The notes: a model not told the origin generated them from the letters alone. A DNA stretch of 64,000 nt from Burkholderia diffusa (GCF_902499115.1 NZ_CABVPN010000021.1:1-64000); one strand, 5' to 3'; shown: positions 25,756 to 35,167, counted from the first letter of the stretch. Made by a program: numbers and translations.

Positions 25756-27237
25756 ATGTCCACCGCTGAGCTTTCCCCTTCCGCCACCGCCATCGTGCTG
25801 CCCGCCGCGCGCATCGCCGGCCGATCCGTGCACACGCATTCCGCTGAAGCCGGCGCGCCGATCTTCAATGCGTCGACCGGCGAGACGATCGGCTGGCAGG
25901 AATTCGCGACGGCCGCGCACGTCGACGCCGCGGTCCGCGCCGCGCGCGACGCGTTCGCCGCGTGGCGCGACACGCCGCCCGCCGAGCGCGGCCGCCTGCT
26001 CGCGACGATCGCCGCGCGCGTCGACGCCAACCGCGAACGCCTTGCGGCGCTGCAGATGCAGGTGAGCGGCAAGCCGCCGTTCGAGGCCGACGCCGACGTC
26101 GGCGACGTCGCCGCGACGTTCGCGTACTACGCGCAGCTGTGCGAGAACCCTGCGCTGTTCGCGGCCGAGCCGGTCGCGCTGCCCAGCGACACCGTTGCGG
26201 CCGAACGCTTTCACGATGCGGTCGGCGTGGCCGCGCTGATCATGCCGTGGAATTTCCCGATGGTCACGACCGCGTGGAAGCTCGCGCCCGCGCTGGCGGC
26301 AGGCTGCACGGTCGTGATGAAGCCGTCCGAACTGACGTCGCCGACCGAGCACGCACTGCTCGACCTGATCGCCGAAGCCGGCGTGCCCGACGGCGTCGTC
26401 AACGTCGTCAACGGCGGCGCGGAAGTCGGCGCGGCGCTGACCGAGCATCCGCTGGTCGACAAGATCTCGTTTACCGGCAGCACGGCCGCCGGCCGCAAGG
26501 TCATGCAGGCCGCGGCCGAGGACATGAAGCGCGTGACGCTCGAACTCGGCGGCAAGTCGTCGCTGATCGTGCGCGACGACGCCGATCTTGACGTCGCGGT
26601 GTCGCTGGCGGTGGCCGGTGCGTTCACGAACGCGGGCCAGATGTGCTCGGCCACCGCGCGCATCCTTGTGCACGACAGCGTGTACCGCCGCTTCATGGCC
26701 GCGTTCGAGACGGCCGTTCGCGCGCTCGTCGTCGCGCCGCCTTCCGCCGAACACGTCGCGATGGGGCCGCTGATCTCGGCCGCGCAGCGCACGCGCGTGG
26801 AGGCGATGCTCGAGCAAGGCATCGCGGCCGGCGCCCGCGTCGCGTTCAGCGGGTGCGTCGCCGAGGGGGGCGGCAACGGCTTCTTCATGGCGCCGGTCGT
26901 GGTCGCCGAACCGACCGTCGACAACCTGCTGTGGACTGACGAGGTGTTCGGCCCGGTCGCGTGCGTGAAGTCGTTCCGCACCGACGACGAGGCGATCGCG
27001 CTCGCGAACGACACGCGCTATGGGCTCGTCGCGACCGTCGTGACGCGCGACGCGGAAATCGCGAAGCAGTTCCAGGCACGCGTGCGCGCCGGGCTCGTGT
27101 GGATCAACGCACCGCAGCTCATCTACCCGCACGTGTGCTGGGGCGGTTTCGGGCTCAGCGGGATCGGACGCGAACTCGGCGTGACGGGCCTGCGCAGCTA
27201 CCAGGAACTGCGCCACGCGATGCGTGCGATCGATTGA
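25756..27237 (+). CDS. NAD(P)-dependent aldehyde dehydrogenase
   Basis: A 493-residue ALDH. Signature elements are MPWNFPMVT, MKPSELTSPTEHALL, GSTAAGRKVM, the general base Glu263 in LELGGKSSLIV, the nucleophile Cys297 in GQMCSATARI and EVFGPVACVKSF. It follows guanidinobutyrase directly, so oxidation of 4-guanidinobutyraldehyde or 4-aminobutyraldehyde (KauB-type role) is the best inference. Betaine-aldehyde-type activity cannot be excluded. Confidence 0.9.
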   Translation: MSTAELSPSATAIVLPAARIAGRSVHTHSAEAGAPIFNASTGETIGWQEFATAAHVDAAVRAARDAFAAWRDTPPAERGRLLATIAARVDANRERLAALQMQVSGKPPFEADADVGDVAATFAYYAQLCENPALFAAEPVALPSDTVAAERFHDAVGVAALIMPWNFPMVTTAWKLAPALAAGCTVVMKPSELTSPTEHALLDLIAEAGVPDGVVNVVNGGAEVGAALTEHPLVDKISFTGSTAAGRKVMQAAAEDMKRVTLELGGKSSLIVRDDADLDVAVSLAVAGAFTNAGQMCSATARILVHDSVYRRFMAAFETAVRALVVAPPSAEHVAMGPLISAAQRTRVEAMLEQGIAAGARVAFSGCVAEGGGNGFFMAPVVVAEPTVDNLLWTDEVFGPVACVKSFRTDDEAIALANDTRYGLVATVVTRDAEIAKQFQARVRAGLVWINAPQLIYPHVCWGGFGLSGIGRELGVTGLRSYQELRHAMRAID

Positions 27238-27310
27238 CCGGGGGCGGCCGGCCGAAGCATGAGATGCACGCTTCCGATGATGACGATGTCCGTGCGCGAA
27301 TACGGCGTCG

Positions 27311-27483
27311 TCACGGTCGATGTGCCGCCGCTTCGGCCTCGGTATCGTGATACTCGACAGACGTCGCGATCTTCCCGCTTTCGATCGTGAACAGATGCCC
27401 CCAGTCGTCGTCGTACGTGCGGCCTGTGGCATGGACATGCCAGCGTTGCGTGCCGAGCACGACGACCCGGTTGCGCTGCACAC
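27311..27483 (-). pseudogene. C-terminal remnant of an NTF2/SnoaL-like protein
   Basis: Reading the minus strand from 27483, an open frame gives VQRNRVVVLGTQRWHVHATG, then RTYDDDWGHLFTIESGKIA and TSVEYHDTEAEAAAHRP before TGA at 27313. This is the typical end of a SnoaL-like/NTF2-fold protein (about 130 residues when whole). The first half and a start codon are missing, so it is a broken gene. Confidence 0.6.
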
Positions 27484-27711
27484 GAGCCGCCGCGAGGCAG
27501 CGGAACAGACAAGCGCGCGTGCGATGCGCGCGCGGCTCGATGACTTGATGGCGATGGTGAAAGCGCTGCGCGCCGAGGCGAGCGCGATCGAACGGACGGT
27601 GCAGGCATCGACCGACGATCCGGCCGCACCCGCGGCGCAGTCACTGTCGATGCTGCGGCGCAAGCGCGTCGTGCCAGCCGCTCCACGCGACGCGGCGCGC
27701 CGCCGCGCGCA
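27484..27711. other. Intergenic remainder with no supported gene
   Basis: Between the NTF2-like remnant and the DeoR-family gene there is high-GC sequence without a convincing gene. A plus-strand frame containing RARLDDLMAMVKALRAEASA looks helical, but it has no ribosome site and runs into the 3' end of the opposing regulator gene. Confidence 0.4.
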
Positions 27712-28479
27712 TCACGACAGCACGATGTTCCGGATGACCTTCCTGATGCTCGGGTAGCTGTCGACCGACTCCGCCTTCTGGTCCGTCACGAGCGTGCCGA
27801 TCCGCGCGGGTTCGCAAAAGCCGATCCGGCTATTCGTGCCGAGCTTGCTGAAGTCGGCCAGGATCGCGACGTCCGCCGCGTTGGCGACCATCGCGCGCGC
27901 GACTTCCGTTTCCATCCGGTCGTAGTTCGTCGCGCCGCGCACGTGGTCGACGCCGACCGGCGACAGCAACGCGAGATCGGCGCGATAGCGGAAGATCTCG
28001 GCGATCGTCCCGTCGCCGACCGTCGCGGCCGCGCGGCTGCCGATCATCCCGCCGAGCAGAATCGTTTCGTTCTTCGCCTGCCCGGGGTCGCTCGAGCGCA
28101 TCTTCAATGCGACGTCGATCGAATTCGTGACGACCGTGAGGCCGGACAGCTTCGCCAGTTCCTCGGCCAGCAGCGTGGTGGTCGTGCCCGCGTCGATGAA
28201 CAGCGTCTGCGAGCCCGTGACGAGCCGCGCCGCGGCGCGCGCGATCGCCTGCTTCGCCTTCACGTGCGTCTGCGCGCGTTCGGCGATCGGCGCTTCGTCG
28301 CCCACCTGCACCGCGCCGCCGTGCACGCGCTTCAGCTCCCCCATCGCTTCCAGATCGACGAGATCGCGGCGCACGGTTTCCCGCGACACGTTCAGATCGG
28401 CCATGATCCGGTCGGTGGAGACACGCTGCATCTTCGATAACAGAAGCCGGATCCTCTGATATCGCTCTTCTTGCCACAT
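27712..28479 (-). CDS. DeoR/GlpR-family transcriptional regulator
   Basis: A 255-residue repressor. The N-terminal helix-turn-helix contains RYQRIRLLLSKMQRVSTDRI and LNVSRETVRRDLVDLEAMGELKRVHGGA, the DeoR signature. The C-terminal sugar-phosphate-binding DeoRC domain has TLFIDAGTTTTLLAEELAKL and ETILLGGMIG. Family members respond to phosphorylated sugars. The start at 28479 follows AAGGACATTTC. It lies 43 bases downstream of the mgtC-like gene and may share its transcript. Confidence 0.9.
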   Translation of the reverse strand: MWQEERYQRIRLLLSKMQRVSTDRIMADLNVSRETVRRDLVDLEAMGELKRVHGGAVQVGDEAPIAERAQTHVKAKQAIARAAARLVTGSQTLFIDAGTTTTLLAEELAKLSGLTVVTNSIDVALKMRSSDPGQAKNETILLGGMIGSRAAATVGDGTIAEIFRYRADLALLSPVGVDHVRGATNYDRMETEVARAMVANAADVAILADFSKLGTNSRIGFCEPARIGTLVTDQKAESVDSYPSIRKVIRNIVLS

Positions 28480-28522
28480 GAAATGTCCTTGGAAATGAAC
28501 GTCAATGGTATTCGAACCGCGG

Positions 28523-29203
28523 CTACGCGGCGCTCTCCTCCATCTTTTTGACCCCGCCGAGGGTCTGCAGGGATTGACGGACCACCTGGAATTCGCGGCT
28601 CGTCATCTTCGAGAACACCACATGGATCCGGTCGTCGTCCGGTGTCGCGTCGTCCTGTTCGATGACGAACTGGACGATGCGCGCCTGGTCGATCCCGGGC
28701 ATCGCCTGCAGCGACGTCAGCTTCACCGCGCCGCGGCTCGCGAGGATACGCACGCCCCAGCGCTGCCTCGCGGCGAAGAAGCGCTTCTCGATCGGCTTCA
28801 GGCCGGCGAGGATCGTCAGCACGATCGCCGTTGCAGCGATCGCGGCGATGTACATGCCGCCGCCCACCGCCAGCCCGACCGCCGCGACGACCCACAGGCT
28901 CGCCGCCGTCGTCAGCCCTCGGATGATCTCGCCGCGCAGCATGATCGACCCGGCGCCGAGAAAGCCGATGCCCGATACGACCTGCGCGGCGACCCGCGAC
29001 GGGTCGAGCGACACGTTCTTCGCGTTCTGGATGTCCGCGAAGCCGAACGCCGACACGACCATCACGAGCGCCGCGCCGACGGCTACCAGCATGTGCGTGC
29101 GCAACCCGGCCGCCCACGACAGCCGTTCGCGCTCGATGCCGATGATGCTGCCGAGCAGCGCGGCCAGCAACAGGCGGGAGATGATTTCCATCTGACTGAT
29201 CAT
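28523..29203 (-). CDS. MgtC/SapB-family membrane protein
   Basis: A 226-residue protein. The first about 130 residues hold the MgtC transmembrane domain (LLLAALLGSIIGIERERL, GIGFLGAGSIM and ASLWVVAAVGLAVGGGMYI). A short cytoplasmic C-terminal domain follows, with VIEQDDATPDDDRIHVVFSK. MgtC proteins affect Mg homeostasis, F-ATPase activity and survival in acidic or intracellular niches. GGAGG ahead of the ATG at 29203 supports the start. It is divergent from the choline-binding protein gene. Confidence 0.9.
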   Translation of the reverse strand: MISQMEIISRLLLAALLGSIIGIERERLSWAAGLRTHMLVAVGAALVMVVSAFGFADIQNAKNVSLDPSRVAAQVVSGIGFLGAGSIMLRGEIIRGLTTAASLWVVAAVGLAVGGGMYIAAIAATAIVLTILAGLKPIEKRFFAARQRWGVRILASRGAVKLTSLQAMPGIDQARIVQFVIEQDDATPDDDRIHVVFSKMTSREFQVVRQSLQTLGGVKKMEESAA

Positions 29204-29464
29204 GCGATGCCTCCATTCTTCGACCGACTTGATGAAACGCGACCCGCCCGAACCGCCGCCCGGCATGTTCTGCTTTCGTCCGGCTGACGGTTCGCACGCG
29301 CCGCAGGTTGTATTTTTGTGCGAACTTGCGAATTTGTGCTTTCTAATATACGTTACGAAAAACCGCACGGCTAGACCCAAGTTCGTTCGTTTCATCCGAT
29401 CAATACGATCGATCGTCGGACCACTCACGCAACCCGATCCGGAACACTTGCTTAGGAGACCAAC

Positions 29465-30409
29465 ATGATGAAGAAGGCATGGATGCTGGCCGCAATGCTG
29501 CTCGCGTCGATCGCGACGGCGCCCGTTCACGCATCCGAAGGCGACGTCTGCAGGAAGGTGACGCTCGGTGATGTCGGCTGGAGCGACATCGCGGCCACGA
29601 CCGGCGTCGCGATGATGCTGCTCGACGGGCTCGGCTACGAAGCCAGCAAGACGATCGCGTCGCCGCCGATCGTGCTGGCCGGCGTGAAGAAGGCGCAGAT
29701 CGATGCGTTCCTCGGCTATTGGGATCCGAGCATGACGCCGACGGTGAAGCCGTTCGTCGACGCCGGCGCCGTGCACCTGCTGCCGCAGCCGAACCTGGTC
29801 GGCGCGCGTTACACGCTGGCCGTGCCGCAATACGCATCGGACAAGGGCCTGAAGAGCTTCGCCGACATCGCGAAGTTCCGCGACCAGCTCGACGGCAAGA
29901 TCTACGGGATCGGCGCCGGCAACAACGGTAACGCGCTGATCCAGCGGATGATCGACAGGAACGAATTCGGGCTCGGCGGCTTCAAGCTCGTCGAGTCCAG
30001 CGAGGCCGGGATGCTGGTGCAGGTGACGCGTGCGGTGCAGGAACACCGGATGATCGTGTTCCTGGCGTGGGAGCCGCATCCGATGAACATCAACTACAAG
30101 ATCGCGTACCTGGAAGGCGGCGACGCCGTGTTCGGCCCGAACTACGGCTCGGCGAAGGTCTACACGCTCGTCACGCCCGGCTACCTCGAACGCTGCCCGA
30201 ACGTCGGCCGCCTGCTGACCAACCTGAAATTCACGACCGACGAAGAGAACCAGCTGATGGTGCCGATCATGAATCACGCGGATCCGGTCGCGGTCGCGAA
30301 GGAATGGGCGAGGAAGAACCCGGGCGTGTTGTCGAAGTGGCTCGACGGCGTCACGACCATCGACGGGAAGAACGCGAAGGACGCGATCGAGAAACTCATC
30401 GGCGCATGA
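29465..30409 (+). CDS. choX: Choline-type ABC transporter substrate-binding protein
   Basis: A 314-residue periplasmic protein with signal peptide (MLAAMLLASIATAPVHA) and the OpuAC/ChoX fold. VTLGDVGWSDIAATTGVAMM, FLGYWDPSMTP, GAGNNGNALIQ and FLAWEPHPMNINYKI carry the aromatic residues that cage quaternary amines in this family. AGGAGACCAAC precedes the ATG. No permease or ATPase gene is adjacent, so it must use a transporter encoded elsewhere. With phospholipase C nearby, uptake of choline released from lipids is the likely role. Confidence 0.85.
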   Translation: MMKKAWMLAAMLLASIATAPVHASEGDVCRKVTLGDVGWSDIAATTGVAMMLLDGLGYEASKTIASPPIVLAGVKKAQIDAFLGYWDPSMTPTVKPFVDAGAVHLLPQPNLVGARYTLAVPQYASDKGLKSFADIAKFRDQLDGKIYGIGAGNNGNALIQRMIDRNEFGLGGFKLVESSEAGMLVQVTRAVQEHRMIVFLAWEPHPMNINYKIAYLEGGDAVFGPNYGSAKVYTLVTPGYLERCPNVGRLLTNLKFTTDEENQLMVPIMNHADPVAVAKEWARKNPGVLSKWLDGVTTIDGKNAKDAIEKLIGA

Positions 30410-30444
30410 GCACGCCAGCAGGCACGCAATACAAGGACTTTCAC

Positions 30445-31125
30445 ATGCACAGGAATCTCGCGCTGTTCGATCTCGATCACACGCTGTTGCCGCTCGACAG
30501 CGATCAGGCCTGGGGCCGCTTCATCACTCGGGTCGGTTCGCTGGAAGACGACACGCACGCGGCGCTGATCGACGAGCACTACGGCCGCTACGCGGCCGGT
30601 ACGCTCGACATGGACGCGTATCTCGCGGTGACGCTGGCGCCGCTCACCCGCTATCCACGGGCCCAGCTCGAACGCTGGCACGCGCAGTTCATGGACGAGG
30701 TGATTCGGCCGGCCATCACGCCACAGGCGCGCGCGCTCGTCGATCGTCATCGCGAGAGCGGCGATCTCTGCTGCATCGTCACCGCAACCAACGTATTCGT
30801 GACGGGGCCGATCGCCGCCGAGTTTGGAATCGAGCATCTACTCGGCATCGAGCTCGATACCGACGACGGCACGCCGGGCGGACGGTTCACCGGACGCAGC
30901 ACCGGCGTGCCGAGTTTTCGCGAAGGGAAGGTCGTGCGCACGAACGCCTGGCTCGATTCGCTCGGCTACGCACCGTCGGATTTCGAACGAACCTACTTCT
31001 ACAGCGATTCGATCAACGACGTGCCGTTGCTCGACTACGTCACGCATCCGGTCGCGACCAATCCCGATGCAAGGCTGTCGCATGTCGCCGGCGCGCGCGG
31101 ATGGCCTGTCATGAAGTTGTTCTGA
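30445..31125 (+). CDS. HAD-IB family hydrolase (probable phosphatase)
   Basis: A 226-residue HAD enzyme. Motif I is LFDLDHTLLP, motif II lies in CCIVTATN, and the later motifs include SFREGKVVR and FYSDSINDVPLLDYV. Family members are phosphatases of the SerB/PhoE type; phosphocholine, made by the nearby phospholipase C, is a reasonable substrate guess. I chose the ATG at 30445, which follows AAGGA; an in-frame ATG at 30406 overlaps the choline-binding-protein stop (ATGA) and would add 13 residues. Confidence 0.85.
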   Translation: MHRNLALFDLDHTLLPLDSDQAWGRFITRVGSLEDDTHAALIDEHYGRYAAGTLDMDAYLAVTLAPLTRYPRAQLERWHAQFMDEVIRPAITPQARALVDRHRESGDLCCIVTATNVFVTGPIAAEFGIEHLLGIELDTDDGTPGGRFTGRSTGVPSFREGKVVRTNAWLDSLGYAPSDFERTYFYSDSINDVPLLDYVTHPVATNPDARLSHVAGARGWPVMKLF

Positions 31126-31169
31126 TACGGGCGCTATTCTCCGCTGTTCATTTCATTTCTGGAGGGGCA

Positions 31170-31430
31170 ATGAAAGCAGGAACAGGAACGACGCACGTCA
31201 ATCACTCAGGAATCCGACTTGAATCGAGTCACGACAACCCCGCTCCGCCCGCCGGCAAGGAAAGTCATTTTCCGCACTGGCGCGGCGCTTTGATGATCGC
31301 ACTCCTCTGCACGCTGGCCGGTTGCGGCGATGGCGATTCCGGCGCGACCGGCAACCTCGCCGCGAACCGCGCATCGGCATCGGGCCCGGCCGCCGCGCCG
31401 GTCCTGCATTGCGCCACGGCTTGCCACTGA
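31170..31430 (+). CDS. Small putative lipoprotein
   Basis: An 86-residue frame preceded by a strong ribosome site (GGAGGGG). A hydrophobic segment with lipobox (MIALLCTLAGCGDG) begins at residue 42, so either the N-terminus is unusually long or translation starts at the internal ATG at 31293. The short mature part ends with the Cys/His sequence VLHCATACH. The family is not recognised. It lies just before the phospholipase C gene and may be co-transcribed. Confidence 0.5.
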   Translation: MKAGTGTTHVNHSGIRLESSHDNPAPPAGKESHFPHWRGALMIALLCTLAGCGDGDSGATGNLAANRASASGPAAAPVLHCATACH

Positions 31431-31521
31431 CGGGCACCTGCCCTTGTCCGGCGCGACTGCCATTGCAACGCGCGGCGTTTGAAGCGCGGCGGCGTCCGGC
31501 CATTCATGACAGAGAGCGAAC

Positions 31522-33972
31522 ATGCAAAACAAATCCACGACACGACGTCAGTTCCTGGCCGATGCGCTGAAGCTCGCGGGCGCCACGGCAGTCACCGGCA
31601 TGCTGCCCGAGAGCATCCTGCGCGCGCAGTCGATTCCGGCGGCAACCGTCACCGGCACGATCCAGGACGTGAAGCACGTCGTGATCCTGATGCAGGAAAA
31701 CAGGTCGTTCGACCACTACCTCGGCACGCTGCGCAGCGCGCGCGGCTTCGGCGATCCGCGCCCCGTCGTGATCTCGAGCGGGTATCCGGTCTGGCGCCAG
31801 CCGTGGCTGCTGTCGTACGTGTTCCCGTTCAACCCGTCGCCGCCGGCCGGCAGCGCGAACGGCGACACCTATTACGGAGACCTCGACCACAGCTGGAACG
31901 GCACGCACAGCGCATGGAACAACGGCCGCTACGACAACTGGGCCGGCGCGAAGACCAGCGGCACGATGTACTACTTCACGCAGAACGACATCCCGTTCTA
32001 TTACGCGCTGGCGAGCGCCTTCACCGTATGCGACAGCTACCACTGCTCGATGCTCGGGCCGACCGACCCGAACCGCCTGTATCTGTGGACCGGTTGCTGC
32101 GGCAACGTGCCCGGCTATTCACCGTACACGACCAACACGATGACCGGCACCGGCTGGACCACGATGCCGGAACGGCTGAATGAAGCCGGCGTCACGTGGA
32201 AGTTCTATCAGGACAAGGGCAACGGGCTCGATGCCGCTCACGGTTACGGCGAATACAACGGCTCCAGCAAGGATCTCTGGTGGAACGGCAACTACGGTGA
32301 CAACGTCATCCTCAACTTCAGGCAGTACCAGAACCTCGGCGCGAACGATCCGCTTGCGCCGGCGCTCAACGGCACGCAAATCGACCCGACGGGTGGCGGC
32401 ACCGAATACGACACGCGCCTGTTCAGCCAGTTGCAGGCCGACGTCGCGAACGACACGCTGCCGCAGGTATCGTGGATCGCCGCGCCCTACGCGTACTGCG
32501 AACATCCGTCGTGGGCCGCGAGCGGCGGCGAATGGTATGTGAGCAACGTCCTCAACGTGCTGACGTCGAATCCGAAGGTCTGGGCCAGCACGGTGCTGCT
32601 CGTGATGTACGACGAGAACGACGGCCTGTTCGATCACGTGCCGCCCGCCGTGCCATCCAGCGCCTACGCGGGCACCAGCCTGTCGACGGTCTCGACCGCG
32701 GCCGAATTCGTCGGCAGCAGCGGCGCAGCGTCCGACGGCTCGGCCAGCGGCGACGTGCCGATCGGCCTCGGCCCGCGTGTGCCGATGTTCGTGATCTCGC
32801 CGTGGTCGAAAGGCGGCAAGGTCAACTCGCAGGTGTTCGATCACACGTCGGTGATCCGCTTTCTGGAAACGCGTTTCGGGCTGCAGGAAACGAACATCAC
32901 GCCGTGGCGGCGCACCGTGTGCGGGGATCTCACGTCGGCGTTCGACTTCACGAATCCCGACCAGACGGTGCCCGCGATCCCGAGCCCGGCCAGCAACATG
33001 GACCCGAACGGCTGGACGGTCGTCATCCCGCCGGCGACCACCACCGCGGTGCCGGCACAAACGACCGGCCGCAATGCGGCATGCCGGCTGCCGTACGAGT
33101 TCTTCGTGCAGGGCAAGGTCAACCGGTCCGGCAAGACGCTCGCGCTGACGATGACCAATACCGGCACGGCGGGCGTGCATCTGCAGGCGTGGGTCGACGG
33201 CACCAGCACGATCCCGCGGCAATACACGATCGGTGCCGGCGCAAACGCGTGCACGACCCTGTCCGATTCGCTCGCGCTGAGTTCGGCCGGTGGCTACGAC
33301 TATTCGGTCTACGGGCCGAACGGATTCCTGCAGACGTTCCGTGGCAACATCGGCGCGTCGGGAAATACCGGTTCGTCGGCCGAAGTGAGCCTCTGTTATG
33401 ACGTGCAGAACGGCAACGTGCAGATCACGCTCGACAACACCGCCGGATCGAGCCCGACGACGTTCCAGCTCGTCGACAACGCGTACGGCATGAACACGCC
33501 GCAGTCGGTCAGCGTGCCGGCCGGCGCGACGCAGGCCGTCACGTGGTACGGCGACGCAGGCTGGTACGACACGAGCATCCGCGACGCGAACGATCCGAAC
33601 TTCCTGCGCCGCGTGGCCGGCTGCGTGCAGACGCAAGCGGGCGCGCTGCTGACCGATTCGGCGATTGGCAATACGAACGGAAAGTTCGTGCCCGCGCTGT
33701 CGTCGCAGGGGTCGACGTACGGTACGCTGCGGTTCGACTACGTCGTGCCGCCCTGGCGCCACAGCCCGAAGAACTGGGTCGGCATCTACCCGCGCGGCGC
33801 GCAGCCGACCAAGGGCGGCTACAAGTCGTGGGCGTATCTGCCGAAGAGCACGGGCTCGCTGCTCTTCTCTTCGACGGCGAACAGCGCGCTGGCGTCGGGC
33901 CAGTACGATGCGTGGTTCCTCTTCGACGACGGCTACACGCCGCTGGCAGGCCCGGTCGCGATCAGCATCTGA
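31522..33972 (+). CDS. Phospholipase C, phosphocholine-specific type, Tat-exported
   Basis: An 816-residue secreted enzyme. The twin-arginine signal is TTRRQFLADALKLAGATAV. The catalytic domain of the PLC/acid-phosphatase superfamily has HVVILMQENRSFDHYLGTL, YHCSMLGPTDPNRLYLWTG and YDENDGLFDHVPPA. From about residue 510, repeated C-terminal domains (DUF756-type, starting near PYEFFVQGKVNRSG) extend it beyond the usual about 700 residues. It cleaves phosphatidylcholine or sphingomyelin outside the cell. The gene is the last of the cluster with choline uptake and HAD genes. Confidence 0.92.
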   Translation: MQNKSTTRRQFLADALKLAGATAVTGMLPESILRAQSIPAATVTGTIQDVKHVVILMQENRSFDHYLGTLRSARGFGDPRPVVISSGYPVWRQPWLLSYVFPFNPSPPAGSANGDTYYGDLDHSWNGTHSAWNNGRYDNWAGAKTSGTMYYFTQNDIPFYYALASAFTVCDSYHCSMLGPTDPNRLYLWTGCCGNVPGYSPYTTNTMTGTGWTTMPERLNEAGVTWKFYQDKGNGLDAAHGYGEYNGSSKDLWWNGNYGDNVILNFRQYQNLGANDPLAPALNGTQIDPTGGGTEYDTRLFSQLQADVANDTLPQVSWIAAPYAYCEHPSWAASGGEWYVSNVLNVLTSNPKVWASTVLLVMYDENDGLFDHVPPAVPSSAYAGTSLSTVSTAAEFVGSSGAASDGSASGDVPIGLGPRVPMFVISPWSKGGKVNSQVFDHTSVIRFLETRFGLQETNITPWRRTVCGDLTSAFDFTNPDQTVPAIPSPASNMDPNGWTVVIPPATTTAVPAQTTGRNAACRLPYEFFVQGKVNRSGKTLALTMTNTGTAGVHLQAWVDGTSTIPRQYTIGAGANACTTLSDSLALSSAGGYDYSVYGPNGFLQTFRGNIGASGNTGSSAEVSLCYDVQNGNVQITLDNTAGSSPTTFQLVDNAYGMNTPQSVSVPAGATQAVTWYGDAGWYDTSIRDANDPNFLRRVAGCVQTQAGALLTDSAIGNTNGKFVPALSSQGSTYGTLRFDYVVPPWRHSPKNWVGIYPRGAQPTKGGYKSWAYLPKSTGSLLFSSTANSALASGQYDAWFLFDDGYTPLAGPVAISI

Positions 33973-33982
33973 CGAGCGGCCG

Positions 33983-34009
33983 GCGACGCGCGCTCACGGC
34001 GCGCGTCGC
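33983..34009 (+). terminator. Stem-loop behind phospholipase C
   Basis: GCGACGCGCGC and GCGCGCGTCGC form a perfect 11-base stem with loop TCACG, 11 bases after the phospholipase stop. No T-run follows. Confidence 0.5.
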
Positions 34010-34036
34010 TCGGCTGGGGCTCACATCAGCAAGTCT

Positions 34037-34285
34037 TCACGGAGCGCGCCGAACGGCCGTGTCGGATGCGCGTTTTCGGATTTCCAGGATCCACGGCCCG
34101 GTGGCCGGCGCGCCGTCGAAATCGCCGAGATTGCCGGCCTTGTCGATCGCGTGCGGAAAATCGCTGACGCGATGCCCCTCATCCGCGATCGCGTCGACGG
34201 CGTGCCACGTCATCGTTCTTGCGTGCCGCTTCGCGTCGAGCGAAAACGCTTCTCCGACGGCTTCCTGCTGCGTCGAATTCAACAT
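34037..34285 (-). CDS. Hypothetical small protein
   Basis: An 82-residue soluble protein starting MLNSTQQEAVGEAFSLDAKR, with segments MTWHAVDAIADEGHRVSDF and ATGPWILEIRKR. A GGGA-containing ribosome site precedes the ATG at 34285. Codon use fits the genome. No family is recognised and no partner is obvious; it converges on the phospholipase gene. Confidence 0.6.
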   Translation of the reverse strand: MLNSTQQEAVGEAFSLDAKRHARTMTWHAVDAIADEGHRVSDFPHAIDKAGNLGDFDGAPATGPWILEIRKRASDTAVRRAP

Positions 34286-34576
34286 GGTGTTCCCGTGCCG
34301 GTGAATGTCGGTCGGTGCAGTCGATCGTCGTTTCGATACGCACCGCCGACTATCTCGCGTTCCGCGCCGATGCATGGCGTGGTTGCATACCCGTTCCAGG
34401 TGCGGCGTCGCCGCCGATATCCCGCATAATCGGGCGTTGAACCGCGCCGCGAAGGGAAGCATTGTGCGAGCGCAGCAATTCGAATCAGGAACGGGCGCGA
34501 TCCGGCTCGCCGCAAGGCGGCGGCGCTCGTCCCGGGGGAATACCCGGCAATCCCGCTGAAGACAGGACACCGACAC

Positions 34577-35167
34577 ATGGACCGAGCCGAGCACATCAGC
34601 ATCGAACAGGCGAGCGATCTGCCCGCCGACGAACTGAACGGATGCGACTTTTCGTTCGAGATCGCGTGGGAGCTGAATGCGCCGTACCAGGATCTGCTCG
34701 ATTTGCGCGCGCTGCCCGTGCGGCGCAAGGACTACGGATTCGACCCGGCCGGCTGGGCGCGCGAGGCATCCGGCGGCACCGCGCTGTTCCGCGCCAGCGC
34801 GGGCGGGCGCCTCGCGGGATTCGTCGCGATCACCGAAAGCTGGAACGGGATGGCCGAGATCGCGGAACTCGCGGTCGACCGCGGTTGCCGGCGGCAAGGT
34901 ATCGGCCAGTTCCTGCTGGCGGCCGCGGAAGCATGGGCGCGCAACCGCGGGTTCGGCTTCATGCGGCTGGAAACGCAGGCGAACAACGTCGCGGCCTGCT
35001 GCACGTACGCGCGCGCCGGCTTCGTCATCGGCGGCCACGACCGCTTCCTGTACGCCGACGGCGCGAATGACGGGGAAGTCGCCCTCTTCTGGTACAAGGA
35101 TCTGCGTGACGGGCAGTCCGCAAAGAGCCGGACGGTCGATCCGGAATCGATGCGGCCGCTGTCCTGA
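34577..35167 (+). CDS. GNAT acetyltransferase, streptothricin-acetyltransferase-like
   Basis: A 196-residue N-acetyltransferase. The acetyl-CoA-binding core is AELAVDRGCRRQGIGQFLLA, followed by RLETQANNVAACCTYARAGF, a pattern shared with Sat-type streptothricin acetyltransferases. The preceding FVAITESWNGMAEIAE strands also fit. The substrate is unproven and could be another amine. The gene stands alone between an unknown gene and the convergent tam gene. Confidence 0.82.
   Translation: MDRAEHISIEQASDLPADELNGCDFSFEIAWELNAPYQDLLDLRALPVRRKDYGFDPAGWAREASGGTALFRASAGGRLAGFVAITESWNGMAEIAELAVDRGCRRQGIGQFLLAAAEAWARNRGFGFMRLETQANNVAACCTYARAGFVIGGHDRFLYADGANDGEVALFWYKDLRDGQSAKSRTVDPESMRPLS

Noticed and set aside
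27320..27757. 145-codon plus-strand frame with a helical stretch
   Set aside because: No start signal, antisense to the NTF2-like remnant at its 5' side and running into the opposing DeoR-family gene at its 3' end.
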